Source: Cryptomeria japonica (taxonomy: Eukaryota; Streptophyta; Pinopsida; Cupressales; Cupressaceae). From it: DNA of 64,000 nt. Below the pieces are notes generated by a model, which was not told where the DNA came from, did not search any database, and saw nothing but the letters and a program-made list of their open reading frames with translations. Both the position numbers and the translations under genes were made by a program. The stretch is taken from contig NC_081413.1 in assembly GCF_030272615.1 (NCBI RefSeq), positions 607,454,209-607,518,208 on the forward strand, given 5' to 3'. Positions 11,620 through 21,989 of the stretch are shown piece after piece (the stretch's first letter is position 1; every line of letters starts with the position of its first letter).

Positions 11620-11678
11620 CAGTACACACACACACACATATGTATACATATACATATATGTGTGTACATATGTATTTG

Positions 11679-11713
<35 letters not shown>

Positions 11714-11733
11714 CTATGTATATATGTATATGT

Positions 11734-11772
<39 letters not shown>

Positions 11773-11868
11773 CATACACACACATACACACACACACATA
11801 TATACATATACATATACATATATACATATACATATACATATATACATATATACATATACATACATACA

Positions 11869-11940
<72 letters not shown>
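11620..11940. repeat. Compound TA/TG/CA microsatellite
   Basis: About 320 bases of (CA)n, (TATG)n, (TACA)n and (TA)n. The open frames over it, on both strands, are repeats of Tyr, Ile, His and Thr and are not genes. An (AT)n tract occupies a matching place in the related LTR at 51.6 kb. Confidence 0.97.
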
Positions 11941-11941
<1 letters not shown>

Positions 11942-12059
11942 TGCATTTATTTAATTTGAAATTTTATAAAACAAAATTATCTAATTTCATTTTCCATATA
12001 TATATATTATTAAAAAAAAATTAAAAATCATTTTATTAGTTGGGCCCACATATTGCAAG

Positions 12060-12270
12060 GAAGGTGTGGGTTGTGGGGCCCACGCTGTGGGTTTGCCACG
12101 ACACCCACAATCGTGGGTACCCATATGGGCCCCCACACTATGGAGTGCCCATGGCACCCACAGTCATGGGTTCCCTTATGGGCCCCCACGTTGTGGAGTG
12201 CCCATGACACCCATAGCCATGGGTTCCCATACGGGCGCCCACGTTGTGGTGTGCCCATGACACCCACAGG
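12060..12270. repeat. GC-rich tandem repeat, about 53-bp unit
   Basis: Nearly four copies of a unit containing GGGTTCCCATA, GGGCCCCCACG and GTGCCCATGACACCCA, drifted between copies. It is strikingly GC-rich within an AT-rich LTR. The frames across it on both strands are by-products of the repeat. Confidence 0.9.
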
Positions 12271-13980
12271 GAAAAAAAAATGCCCTTAAAAAAATAGAAC
12301 CAAAAAAAAAAAAAAAAAACACAGTAAAATAAAAAAAATTACCTTTCCCCCAATACGGTAACAATTAAGGAAAAATTCATTTTTTTTCTGAGCAAGCTTA
12401 ACAATTTTAAAAAAATAAAATTCCAATAAACAATGTTGTATATAAACAACAAACATATTTCTTCAAATAAAATCTATTTCATCCGCAACCATAGCAAATA
12501 CCAATTTCCTATTTTTCCCATTCATAACAAAACCATAAATTTTTGAAATTTAAAAATTCCCCATCCTAGATTTAACAAAAATCTATTTTCTTTTGCTCTA
12601 CAAATCTAAGTCTCACATGGAGAAATAAAAATAAACTTTAAACAAAAAATTTACATTTCCAAAATAAACTATAACCATTTACTTCTTTCCTACAAGATTC
12701 TTCAACAGATTTCCTCTACCAAACAAAGCACCCAAAAATAAAATCACGGAGATTTCTTAAACACACTAAAATTCAAAACCCCCAACCTGATATGCTATCC
12801 TGGAAGAAAATTGAAGATGAATCCCAAAGCTCTCCACTAAATTAAAACCCCTTCAAAATTTCTTCAACACCTCTAGCCAAAATCCACATTCAACAACAGA
12901 GAGGAAAATTTTCCCAAAATGAAGAACTCCTTATTCTGGAAAAATCCCCAAAATATGAAGGAATTTTCCCAAAATATCTTTTTAGGGCAAAATTATTTTC
13001 CTCATGAAAATTGAAATTGAATTTATTTTTCCAATTAATAACATTTACATTTTTAAATTTAAAAATAAAATTCCCTCACACACCAAAAAGGCCATTAGAT
13101 ATTTATTTTTATTTAAAAGTTATTATAACTTTTCTCAAATAAACAAAACACAATATAAATCTACTATATGAATATATTTAAATAATTAACTTAATAACAA
13201 TTAATTTAATCAATCAACCTAGAATGCTTGATTTATCTATTTAACTATAAAAAGTGCCCATATAATTTATTCTTAATTTAATTTATAAAAGCAATACACA
13301 TTAATTATTAATAACCATAAGGTATTAATAATTAATTTCACATTAAATAACACTAGAAGAGAATTAATAAAGTCATAAAATGCATAACACACAAACTCAT
13401 CTAAACAAAATAAGGACATGACCCGCATACCAACATAGGGAAGGTTGACAAAAGACTGACAATGCTCACTATCGAGCAAGGCTAGGGATGATATTTAGGG
13501 CCTTAAGACTATCTCCTCCACTTCCATCGGATTAATTAGGTATGCTCAGACCTATGGAGCCAGGTGAAGTTAGTACCTTGTACCTATAATTCCTGCATCA
13601 CCGAACTACACATACATATATATAAACAAACATGGTAAACACATCGGTGAAGGAGAATCGTGACTTTCCGTGTTTCACTGTGAGTGATGGGAAATCATCT
13701 CCTTGCACCCCATACAAACTCCACACATACATGAAGACAAATACATAATGCAACTCATACATAAGGTAAATGTGTTAGTCCATGGTCAATAACACATAAT
13801 AAAATTAACATCTAATCATTCATAAACAACATTCACTGAATCATATGTCAAAGCATAGTCCATAATAGCATAATGTCTGAATAAAACGTCACCACATAGT
13901 GTATCCACAAAAATGACTGAAAATTCAACCATGGTCAAAATAAGTATCGAAAATAGTCTGATCGAGGGAGGGGTACTACA

Positions 13981-13998
13981 TCCTCCCCCCCAAAACTA
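13981..13998 (-). other. Polypurine tract of the chromovirus
   Basis: On the minus strand, TAGTTTTGGGGGGGAGGA immediately precedes the LTR start TGTAGTACCCC. The integrase stop lies just upstream. Confidence 0.8.
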
Positions 13999-14015
13999 GG
14001 CTTACTCCTAGAAGC

Positions 14016-14952
14016 CTAAAACAGATATGGATAAAGCTCTCTCATCTTCACTGCATCCTCCCATGTAGTCGAGGTCTCATCATTTGGGTCCCATAGGACC
14101 CTTACCTGGTCGATGGTACGTCCCTTGAGGGTCAAACCTCGATGCTGAAGAATGTGCATGGGCTCCATGGAAAGTTGCCTGTCCTCGACCTGCAATGCAT
14201 TCCAATCAAGAACATGGGTCACATTAGGATGATATGGTCTAAGAACAGAAACATGAAAGACATCGTGGATGCGAGATAGGCTCGGTGGCAAGGAAAGATG
14301 GTAGGAAATAGGTCCTATCCTCTCAAGGATCTCAAAAGGGCCAGCAAAGCGAGGCACCAACTTAGAACCCTTTCCATAACGGATCAGACTCTTTCGCGGA
14401 TGCACTCTCAAGAATACTTTGTCTCCAATACAAAACTGATGATCCACTCTATGAGCATCAACATACTTCTTCTGTCTATCTTGCACTGCTACCAAATGCT
14501 CACGAATCCACTCAACCTGCTGCTCCATCTCTCGAAGCATATCCAGACCTATACGCACCATGTCCTCTAACCGATCCCAACTCAAAGGAGTATGACAAGG
14601 ACGCCCATACAACATATGGAAGGGAGACATACCTATGGAGCTATGATATCCATTGTTATAAGGAAACTCCACAAGATAAAGATAGTCCTCCCAGCATGAT
14701 TGTTGGTCCATAACATACATATGAAGAAGGTCCTCCAAAACCTGATTCACACAATCATTCTGACCATCGGTCTCTAGGTCTAAGTTGAACTAAAGTTCAA
14801 CTGGTCCCTAAAGCATGTTGAAGTGAGGTCCACAATGTTGAAGTAAAGACAAGATCCTTATCTAAAATGACCCGCCTAGGAATCCCATGTAGTCTCACCA
14901 CATCTTCCATGAACACTCGTGCCACCACAACTACTGTATAAGAAGACCTCAT
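14016..14952 (-). pseudogene. Chromovirus integrase C-terminal half with chromodomain
   Basis: The segment 14,952-14,840 encodes VARVFMEDVVRLHGIPRRV ... TSTLWTSLQ, the middle of a gypsy integrase core. A small deletion and frameshift near 14,760-14,840 removes the usual HPQTDGQ tract, and the expected catalytic Glu context reads QND. From 14,750 the frame is open for 244 residues: EFPYNNGYHSS, the IGDKVFLRV barrel, KLVPRFAGPFEI, VFHVSVLRPYHPN, then a C-terminal chromodomain-like stretch (RVLWDPNDETSTTWEDAVKM ... YPYLF). Such a terminal chromodomain places it among chromoviruses. It is truncated at about 14,952; RT and gag are absent. Confidence 0.85.
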
Positions 14953-17147
14953 AATGTAAAAGTTATGTATTATGATGAGAATTAGATGGTAGGATTTATA
15001 TCTTAAATTGAAACATTGATGTAATGTAAATGAATGTATTATCATGAATGTAGCATAGAAATGTTAATGTTATCACATGCAAAAGTATGAATCAATCATT
15101 GTTTACTTTAATTAAGTTCCTAAGTGCTAAATATATCTTAAGTGGATTATTGACCTTAAGTAATGATTAGTTTATTTAAGTAAACCATGTTGGGAAACCC
15201 TTTAGGAGTTTAAGTTAAGTCTTTCGTTTGTGCAATTTAAATGCAATGTATATCTTAATGCATCTTTTGGTTCAGTAATGTTAAAAAAATATATATATTT
15301 CCACTCCTTTTCTAGTGTTTTCATTTTTTCCTTTAGGGTTTCTTGGCAGGGCATTACAAAAATACACATTTTTTGTTTTCATCAACTTGGATATTAATGG
15401 AGATAGGGATACATAAGTGGGGGCTTTACTTGGGAAAGATCCTATATAGCCACAATCATATTTTCCTTTCTTTGTGCTTGTACAGGTTCAAATTTGGAAG
15501 TTGACAAAGACAAAAAGATATAGACAAACTATGTAAACTAAGATAGTATTTTTTGTCCAAAGTTAAGAAAAAAAAGCCTAGGACCCTAGCATCTAGCACT
15601 AGTTTCCTACAAGTTTCAATTGATATTTTCATGGTGGCAGCCCAAAAATCTCCTATGATCATTCCTAGTTTAGTCTTCTGCAACTTGTTCCATGACTCTA
15701 GTGCTCAATGCCCCTATCTAACAAATTTTTCTCCAATTACCAATTGCAAGTTCTTCTTTGTACCCTCTATTAATTTATATACTTATCTTTGTGAAATTTT
15801 CTTTTCTTTTTTCTATCACAATAATTTAGTTATCCTTTCTACTATACTTTTAGCCCTAATCAAATAACACATCAATTAGTATGTCCTCCTTGCAATACAT
15901 GAACAAGAACTAGGTATCTTGGCTCTCCATTTAGGATAGTATCCAATCATATATACTTTTTCATCGTTTGTGATCCAACATGTTATGGACAAAAGGTTCA
16001 TCAAGTTTAATTAAATAATTAGTCTAGTGTCACTTTTCACATATTACATGATTATCCAGGGTGTAAGAGATATCTTGCATCATCTAATTTTTTTTTCTCA
16101 CATTTTATATTTTCTAGATTCCTAATAAAGTTTCAATGATCATATTTTTCATCACAAGCGATATTTCTAACCTATAAAAGAATATTTAGGTCCTAGACTC
16201 ATTTTCAAGCACATTAAAGTTCTAGTTCAAGATAATTAGGTAACATTGCACACTATTACAAATAATTATTTTTATTTGTGGAGGCTCAAATTCATATATG
16301 AGCTTTAAGTTATGTTATTCTACTCTAATGTCAAGTTTTTTCTCAAAAAATGTTGCTAGTTAAAAGTTATGAATTATTGAAATTATTAAGAAAGACATAT
16401 TCAAGTATGTCATAAATATTCAAGCTTCACACTAGAATTTTAATATGTTTATAAGCTTATTGGTCCCTGGAGGTTCATGGTATAGACTACATTAATATTC
16501 ATTGCATATCTTTTATTGCATTCACTATAGAAGGTTATTTTGTATATGTTTCATCATTGCACATTTCATGCATAGACTTTACCATGTAGCTAATTCAAAT
16601 CATTATAGACGTTAATGCTCACCACATAAAAAATCAATCGATTTTTTCAAAGATAGTTAGCTATACAAAACTTACCATAGCTCACCATTAATTTTGAGAA
16701 CTCATTCAATAGTATATTAAAGATAATAATAATGTATAACATATGGGTTCATTGTAATATGTGTATTAATTATGCCCAGGCATTATTAAAGGTCGAAGCA
16801 TCATTCTATAAGCCCTTGTGGTATATTCTAAATTTATTGTTTGATTGTGAATCAATAAAACATCTTTTCTATTATGTGTATTTATATTTGGTTGCATGAT
16901 TAGATAATCTTTAATTGGACTCTTTGATCATAATTTAATTAACTATACAATAATGAATAAAAAAACTTATATATTATTTTCTAGTCTTAATAGATCTCAC
17001 TCTCCTCCTAAAATATTTTAAAGTAGAAGATAATTTAAATTAAATTATCATATCCTCATAATATCACATATACACAATATACATGAACAAACTTCAACAA
17101 GACCCTAGTTAGGGATTATTTGCATACAAACTAGTGTAGAACATAAA
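14953..17147. other. AT-rich stretch, no gene recognised
   Basis: I see no conserved motif and no LTR pair. Small open frames at 15,456-15,683 (-) and 15,553-15,867 (+) overlap each other and have no recognisable domain. Confidence 0.5.
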
Positions 17148-17600
17148 TGTTAGTGTAGATTTTTTATTTTGCCTTATGTTAGTGGGTATTTATTTTCCTA
17201 CACATTATTTAAGCTTGCTTAGGTTATTAGGAGTGGTTAATATGAGGAAACACGACAAAATAATTCATCTACATGTGTAACTCTCTCCCTCACATGTGTA
17301 GTTGAGTTACACACCCTCTTTTTTCTTGTTGTGCCACCTCTCATAACCACTATTTTGTCATTTCCTAAGTGGGTTATCAGGTAGTTGGGTTTCTCACCCT
17401 CTTCAACTTTATGTGCTACCTTTATGAAACCTTTTTTTTTTCATGTAAGGAGGTTATGCCACATGTTTTGTCATTTACCAAGTAGGTAAAACATTCCAAA
17501 TTTTATGGGAAGTAGGAGTTAATGCACCTTTTGGATGTATAAGCTATTATTTTTCTATATAATAAGCACTATACTCTCACTTTCACTACTTCAGTGATAG
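17148..17600 (+). repeat. 5' LTR of copia-1, first part
   Basis: It matches 45,504-45,930 of the 3' LTR, including CATAACCACTATTTTGTCAT and a TATA-like CTATATAATAAG near 17,556. A local 29-bp duplication of the first bases (second TGTTAGTG at 17,177) is absent from the 3' LTR. It is cut at GTGATAG by copia-2. Confidence 0.88.
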
Positions 17601-18540
17601 TGATGGTATGATGAAAGAATAAGTATCTAGTAGAATACTGAGAGGGGGGGGGGGGGGGGTGAATCAGTACACTAAAAAACTGATACAAAGTTCCCAAACT
17701 AAAACTCAGTCAAACAAAGTAATCATATCTTAGTCAAGATCAATATTCATAAGAATACTTGACATCAACCGGTTTAAGTGTTATGACAACTTTAAACGTA
17801 AACAACTTCAATCTTGTGAATATCAACAATGCTTAATCATAACTCAACATGTTCATCTCTTAATGCTTCTACTTAACATGCCTTATCAGAGATTAACCGA
17901 ATCAACACATAAGATCACAACCACAAAAGCATTCACCACTTGACACAAATTTTTATACATGGAAAACCCAAATAGGTAGAAACCACGGTGAGATGAGACT
18001 CACAAGGATAGCTATCTAAACTCTTTCAAAGCTTGCCCTGTTAGGAACCAAAGCCTATTAGAGATTTACAATAAGTCCTGTCAAGAACTAATTCTGGTTA
18101 GGAATCACCCGGTTAAGGGATTTACAAATATGCCTTTTCAGAAGCACAATACCCTATTAGGAGTAACCTCGCGGGAGGATTTAAGAATCCAAGCTAATGG
18201 ACCACCTTGTTAGAGGATTTAATGGGTAACCAAGCTTGTTAGAGCTTACCCAGTTAAGGGATTTAACTTCTGTTGTAATTGTTAGAAAACAACAGTTTAG
18301 TTGATCTGTCTGAATAGCACTACTTTTGCTTGATCGGATCCTTCTATAACCTTCAGTCCGCCTTCACTCAAAGTGAAGATCCATTCACCAGTTTGGCAAC
18401 TACACACTCAATAGGTTTTCTACCAACCTTGCCAACAACCTTAACAAACAACTTCATCGACCTTAAATAGAAATCAATTAGGTCGATAACATATCAAAAA
18501 CCTAACCCAAAGAAAAGGTAATAGCTTCAAGAACCAAAAA

Positions 18541-18717
18541 ATGAGCAGGAGCGGGAGTGGGAGTGCGGGAGCTAGGGTTTCAGCTGTGGTGGAGGAAGGG
18601 GAGGAATCAGATGATGATGAGGATGATGGCTTGGGAGCCTTGGCAATGGGTATCGCTAACTGGATTGACCTGGATGATTTGCGATGCCCCCTGCGTTCCC
18701 TCTTTCTGGTGCATTAG
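18541..18717 (+). pseudogene. Short acidic reading frame at the 5' end of the insertion
   Basis: An ATG in good context (AAAAAATGAGC) begins a 58-codon frame with a Ser/Gly/Arg start (MSRSGSGSAGARVSA), an acidic run (EEGEESDDDEDDG) and IANWIDLDDLRCP, ending in TAG. Its composition looks like real coding sequence, unlike the surrounding LTR. In the same + direction, other frames continue Ala-rich for a while, suggesting frame decay. No family recognised; it could be a LINE ORF1 start or a host exon. Confidence 0.4.
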
Positions 18718-18957
18718 CTTCTGGGGTCTCTCACTGAGGCGGTTGTTTGGGCTGCTGCAGCTGCGGGCTTAGTTGGTCAGAACTAGTGGGGAGTTTTTCT
18801 AGCGGATCTCTCCTCCTCTGCTGTCTGCTGGGTCGGTCTTGTTAGGCCTTTTTGCTCTACTTTGGCTTGTGTCCCTTCTTTGTGCCCTTTCCCCTGTTGG
18901 GTCGGAGGATTTTGTGCTTGCAGTGCTTCTTTCATTTTCCTTATCTCGGGCTAGGAT

Positions 18958-19872
18958 TTGTGGAGCTCTTCTAATGCCCTTTGGGTGGAAATGCCTTGGT
19001 TTTGGGTTGTTTCTTGGCACCCTTCTTCTCTCTATGTGCCTGTTAAGAAGGGTTTATCTCCTATAGAGATGGAGATATCTTTTGGGGAAGGAGTTGGATG
19101 CTCTTGTTTTGAGGCGGCTATGCTAGGCAGAGGTTGTTCTAGTATTGTGTTGCAGTTGGTGTGGTCTCTCCTTCTAAAGAAACTTTGTTCTCTCGCTATT
19201 GAGGTGGGGGTTGTTTTTGTGCTATTAGAGTTTGGTAACACTTTTGGTGGTCTCATTTCTTCTATGTGGGCCCTTGGTGCTTCCATGATTGGTTTCCTTT
19301 TGAGGGCTTTTTCTCTTACTACTCAGTCCCATGGATCTCTTCTTGAGGCATTGTGCCCTCCTATGGAGGTGGAGTGGTTGCTTGGTGTTTGGGTGGTTAA
19401 GGAGTTTTTTGGTGCTTCCTCTCATGGTTTGGAGGACCTTTCTCTTGAGGCTGGTGATTTTTTGGTTGTTGGATCTTTTCTCTCAAGCTATTTTTTGTCT
19501 TCTCCTATTGAGGTAGAGAGTGTGGTGGAGCTTGGTTGGATGGATGCTTCCCTGATAGGGCCTCTGTTTCAGCTCAAGGTGGTTGACGGTACCACTGCAA
19601 AACCCTTTGAAATGGTTCTGGGAGCCATTTCAAAAGCTAGTTTTAAGGTTAGGGAAGCCTTTCAAAATCCCTTTTTATTTTTCTTATCTTTTCTTATATG
19701 GTCGGTTGCTGATAGTTTTCAAGGGCCCAGTCCAGATTGTGGTTGTTTTTGGTTATGGGCTAGTCATGATTTTTGTTGTCTGAAGTCTTTGTCTCAGGTC
19801 AAGGGAGCCAAAAATATCCCTATTGTTTGGCTGAGGGTGCATGCTAACCCTCATCATAGTCTTAATATTTAG
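18958..19872 (+). CDS. Unidentified 304-codon open frame, uncertain
   Basis: The longest uninterrupted frame in the insertion. The predicted product is hydrophobic (Phe, Leu, Val, Trp, Ser) with three weak repeats of a Pro-[IM]-Glu-[MV]-Glu motif (about 19,060, 19,360 and 19,502). No signal peptide, catalytic motif or known domain is recognised. High T and G content lowers the chance of stops in this frame, so it may be non-coding 3' sequence of a transcript that happens to be open. Confidence 0.25.
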   Translation: MWSSSNALWVEMPWFWVVSWHPSSLYVPVKKGLSPIEMEISFGEGVGCSCFEAAMLGRGCSSIVLQLVWSLLLKKLCSLAIEVGVVFVLLEFGNTFGGLISSMWALGASMIGFLLRAFSLTTQSHGSLLEALCPPMEVEWLLGVWVVKEFFGASSHGLEDLSLEAGDFLVVGSFLSSYFLSSPIEVESVVELGWMDASLIGPLFQLKVVDGTTAKPFEMVLGAISKASFKVREAFQNPFLFFLSFLIWSVADSFQGPSPDCGCFWLWASHDFCCLKSLSQVKGAKNIPIVWLRVHANPHHSLNI

Positions 19873-20668
19873 CCTAGTTGGTGTAGCCAACTTGATTTAT
19901 ATTGATTATATCTTAAGTGTTTGGCTGGTTCTTTCTACTGGTGTTTGCTGGCTTTTGCTGGCTTTTGTCGGCTTAGCTTTGTTTGGGCTGCTAGTTTTCT
20001 TGGTTTATTTTCTTTGGCAACATTGTTCTTTGGGTTCCAAATCTTGGTAAAATCTGAGGGTTTCAGGTCCCTCCAAAACCTATTGTAAGGGGTTTCGGGT
20101 CCCCTCAAAACCTGTTTTTCCATAATAAAAACACAGCAAAAACCAAATTCTCATCATCGATATTACAAACAATTCGATACAATCTTGATCGTTAGAAATT
20201 ATGACAATCTCTTCACATTCTTCAAAACAATTTCAATCGCTCCATGATCACCGCTCTATTGGACTTTGTAACTCATCACACGTTGTGCATTAGATGAAAT
20301 CCACTTTGCTCCTTCCCTATACAAGAACAAACACGCCAAAATGATTTGAATATCTCCTTAATCAAATGATCACATGTGTCTCTATCATTACCTCTTATTA
20401 GATAACAAACCATCAAATTTGGTAGGTTAGGGTTTACCGGTTACATTACATAGAAAGGTTTAACCCTTTACATCGGGTCAACTCACAAAATTAACATCCA
20501 GGTTTACAACATCTTCCACAAATATCTTCTTACCGGTTACTAGCCAATATCAAAAACAACAATATCAGCAATAACATGAATACCATTTACAGGTTCAATT
20601 GACATCAATGACAACATATCATTAATGCAATCTTGATGCAAAATACCAACAAACTCAAAATGCCAACA

Positions 20669-20680
20669 ATCTCCCCCATT
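20669..20680 (-). other. copia-2 polypurine tract
   Basis: On the minus strand AATGGGGGAGAT precedes the LTR start TGTTGGCATTTT. Further G-rich copies near 20,819 and 20,885 resemble the repeated PPTs of Sireviruses. Confidence 0.85.
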
Positions 20681-20970
20681 GGCATTGATGGCAATACAAA
20701 TATCAACACCTCTGATTGTTGCTGAGATTGGTGAGATTGGTGAATAGGAATCCTGGTTTAAATTACCAAATATTCACCTTACTCTGTCCGTCTTCAACCT
20801 GCCGCTGGTTCACGTCTTCCCCTTTGACAGCAATGCCAAAGTGAAAGTAAAACATGTAATTATGCTCTCACTGTGATGTTGATGCTCCCCCTGTGGAATA
20901 CATCCACTCCTTCATCAATCCATATCAGATTCTACAAGTGGTTCAGGGAGTGATGCAATCAACATCATTC

Positions 20971-21989
20971 TTAACTAACTTCATGAAGAGGGACAACCCC
21001 CAATTGACTTCTAAGATACTCAAAAGTGGTCTTAGGCAGAGGTTTGGTAAAGATATCTACAAGTTTCTCCTTGGTAGAAACATGCTCCAAGATAACATCT
21101 TTACTTTGAACTTTTTCCCTCAAGAAGTGATATTTCAATTCAATGTGCTTAGTCCTTGCGTGCAAAACAAGATTTTTTGAAATGTTTATTGCACTTGTAT
21201 TATCACACAAAATCTTTATAGGTTCTAAGATTTCTATCTTCAAACCTTCCAAAATGTGCCTTGTCCACATAGCTTGTGTGAAATTCATATAAGCTGCTAC
21301 ATACTTAGCTTTAGCAGTAGATTGTGAAGGAAACTCTTCTTTTTACTACTACAAGAGACTAGTCTTCCTCCTAAAAAGAATGCTCCACCAGTAGTACTTT
21401 TTCGGTCATCAATGTTTCCTAGCCAATCAGCATCTGTGTGTGCTTTCAGATCAAAATTTCCACCATATGGATACCACAACCCATAGTCAACAGTACCTTT
21501 CAGATATCTAAAAATTCTCTTAGTTGCCATCAGATGTGTCTCCTTTGAATTCTTCTGAAATCTAACAACAATACCAACTGCATGGGCAATATCCAATCGA
21601 TTGTGAACAACATAGTATAGTTTACCAATCATTGACCTGTATTCCTTTTCATCTACAGACTTAGATGCATCTTCCTTGGATAATTTACAACCTGTAACCA
21701 TTGGGGTTCCAATTGGTTTACAATCACTCATACTGAAAGTCTTCAAAACCTCTTTCACATACTTGGATTCAGTAATGAAAATACCATTCTTCATCTGATG
21801 TATCTGTAAGCCTATGAAATTTTTTATTTCCCCTACCAATGACATCTCAAATTCATTTTCCATTACATCTACAAAACAATTACTCATGTCATCATTACCT
21901 CCAAATATAATGTCATCTACAAATACTTCATTGACCAGTATTTCATCTCCTTCAGACTTGAGATAAATGTTGTTGTCATCACTAGTTCT
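20971..21989 (-). pseudogene. copia-2 RT C-terminal part and RNase H
   Basis: From 21,989 leftwards the RT palm includes FVDDIIFGG (about 21,935-21,909), then the copia connection region and the RNase H start (DADWLGNIDDRKSTTGGAFFLGG). A frameshift in an AAAAGAAG stretch near 21,340 separates 20,971-21,288, which holds LCDNTSAINISKN and TKHIELKYHFLREKV, ending before the PPT. On the right it abuts the solo LTR at 21,990, beyond which the frame continues at 23,525. Confidence 0.9.

Larger units (their letters stand above)
11600..13980 (-). repeat. Long LTR of the chromovirus (minus orientation, left end truncated)
   Basis: On the minus strand it starts TGTAGTACCCC right after a PPT at 13,981-13,998. 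It matches the complete solo LTR at 50,052-53,930 in its terminal sequence (GGGGTACTACA on +), in a GACCCGCA ... CAATGCTCAC block, in a GGTATGCTCA ... CCAGGTGAAG block, in a GC-rich CCCAC block and in an AT microsatellite, in the same order. The full family LTR is about 3.9 kb, so the outer 1.5 kb is missing here; the break lies in or near the microsatellite. Confidence 0.75.
18506..20130 (+). mobile_element. Unidentified 1.6-kb insertion with LINE-type signs
   Basis: The segment is absent from the sister LTR. The flanks ACATATCAAAAACCTAA (18,489-18,505) and ACACAGCAAAAACCAAA (20,131-20,147) agree at 14 of 17 positions, and the right end is A-rich (CCATAATAAAA). A long duplication plus an A-rich end points to target-primed reverse transcription, so it may be a truncated LINE, a SINE-like element or a retrocopy of a host mRNA. 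It is far richer in G and T than its surroundings. Near its 3' end two roughly 33-bp repeats with GGGTTTCRGGTCCCYYC occur (20,058-20,115). I see no RT motif. Confidence 0.65.
17601..20668 (-). repeat. 3' LTR of copia-2, split by a LINE-type insertion
   Basis: It matches the right LTR from CTAGTAGAA ... GTGAATCAGTA through ACTCAAAATGCCAACA. A G16 run lies at 17,644-17,659. The stretch 18,506-20,130 has no counterpart in the right LTR. Confidence 0.92.

Noticed and set aside
11497-12024. Several overlapping open frames of 60-150 codons on both strands
   Set aside because: They are translations of TA/TG/CA dinucleotide and tetranucleotide repeats and contain almost only Tyr, Ile, His, Thr, Val, Met and Cys.
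12028-12364. Small open frames on both strands rich in Gly, His, Pro and Trp
   Set aside because: They follow the 53-bp GC-rich tandem repeat; the unit is open in several frames at once.
15456-15867. Overlapping frames on both strands at 15.5-15.9 kb
   Set aside because: They overlap each other on opposite strands, lack motifs and lie in AT-rich sequence; I could not choose either as real.
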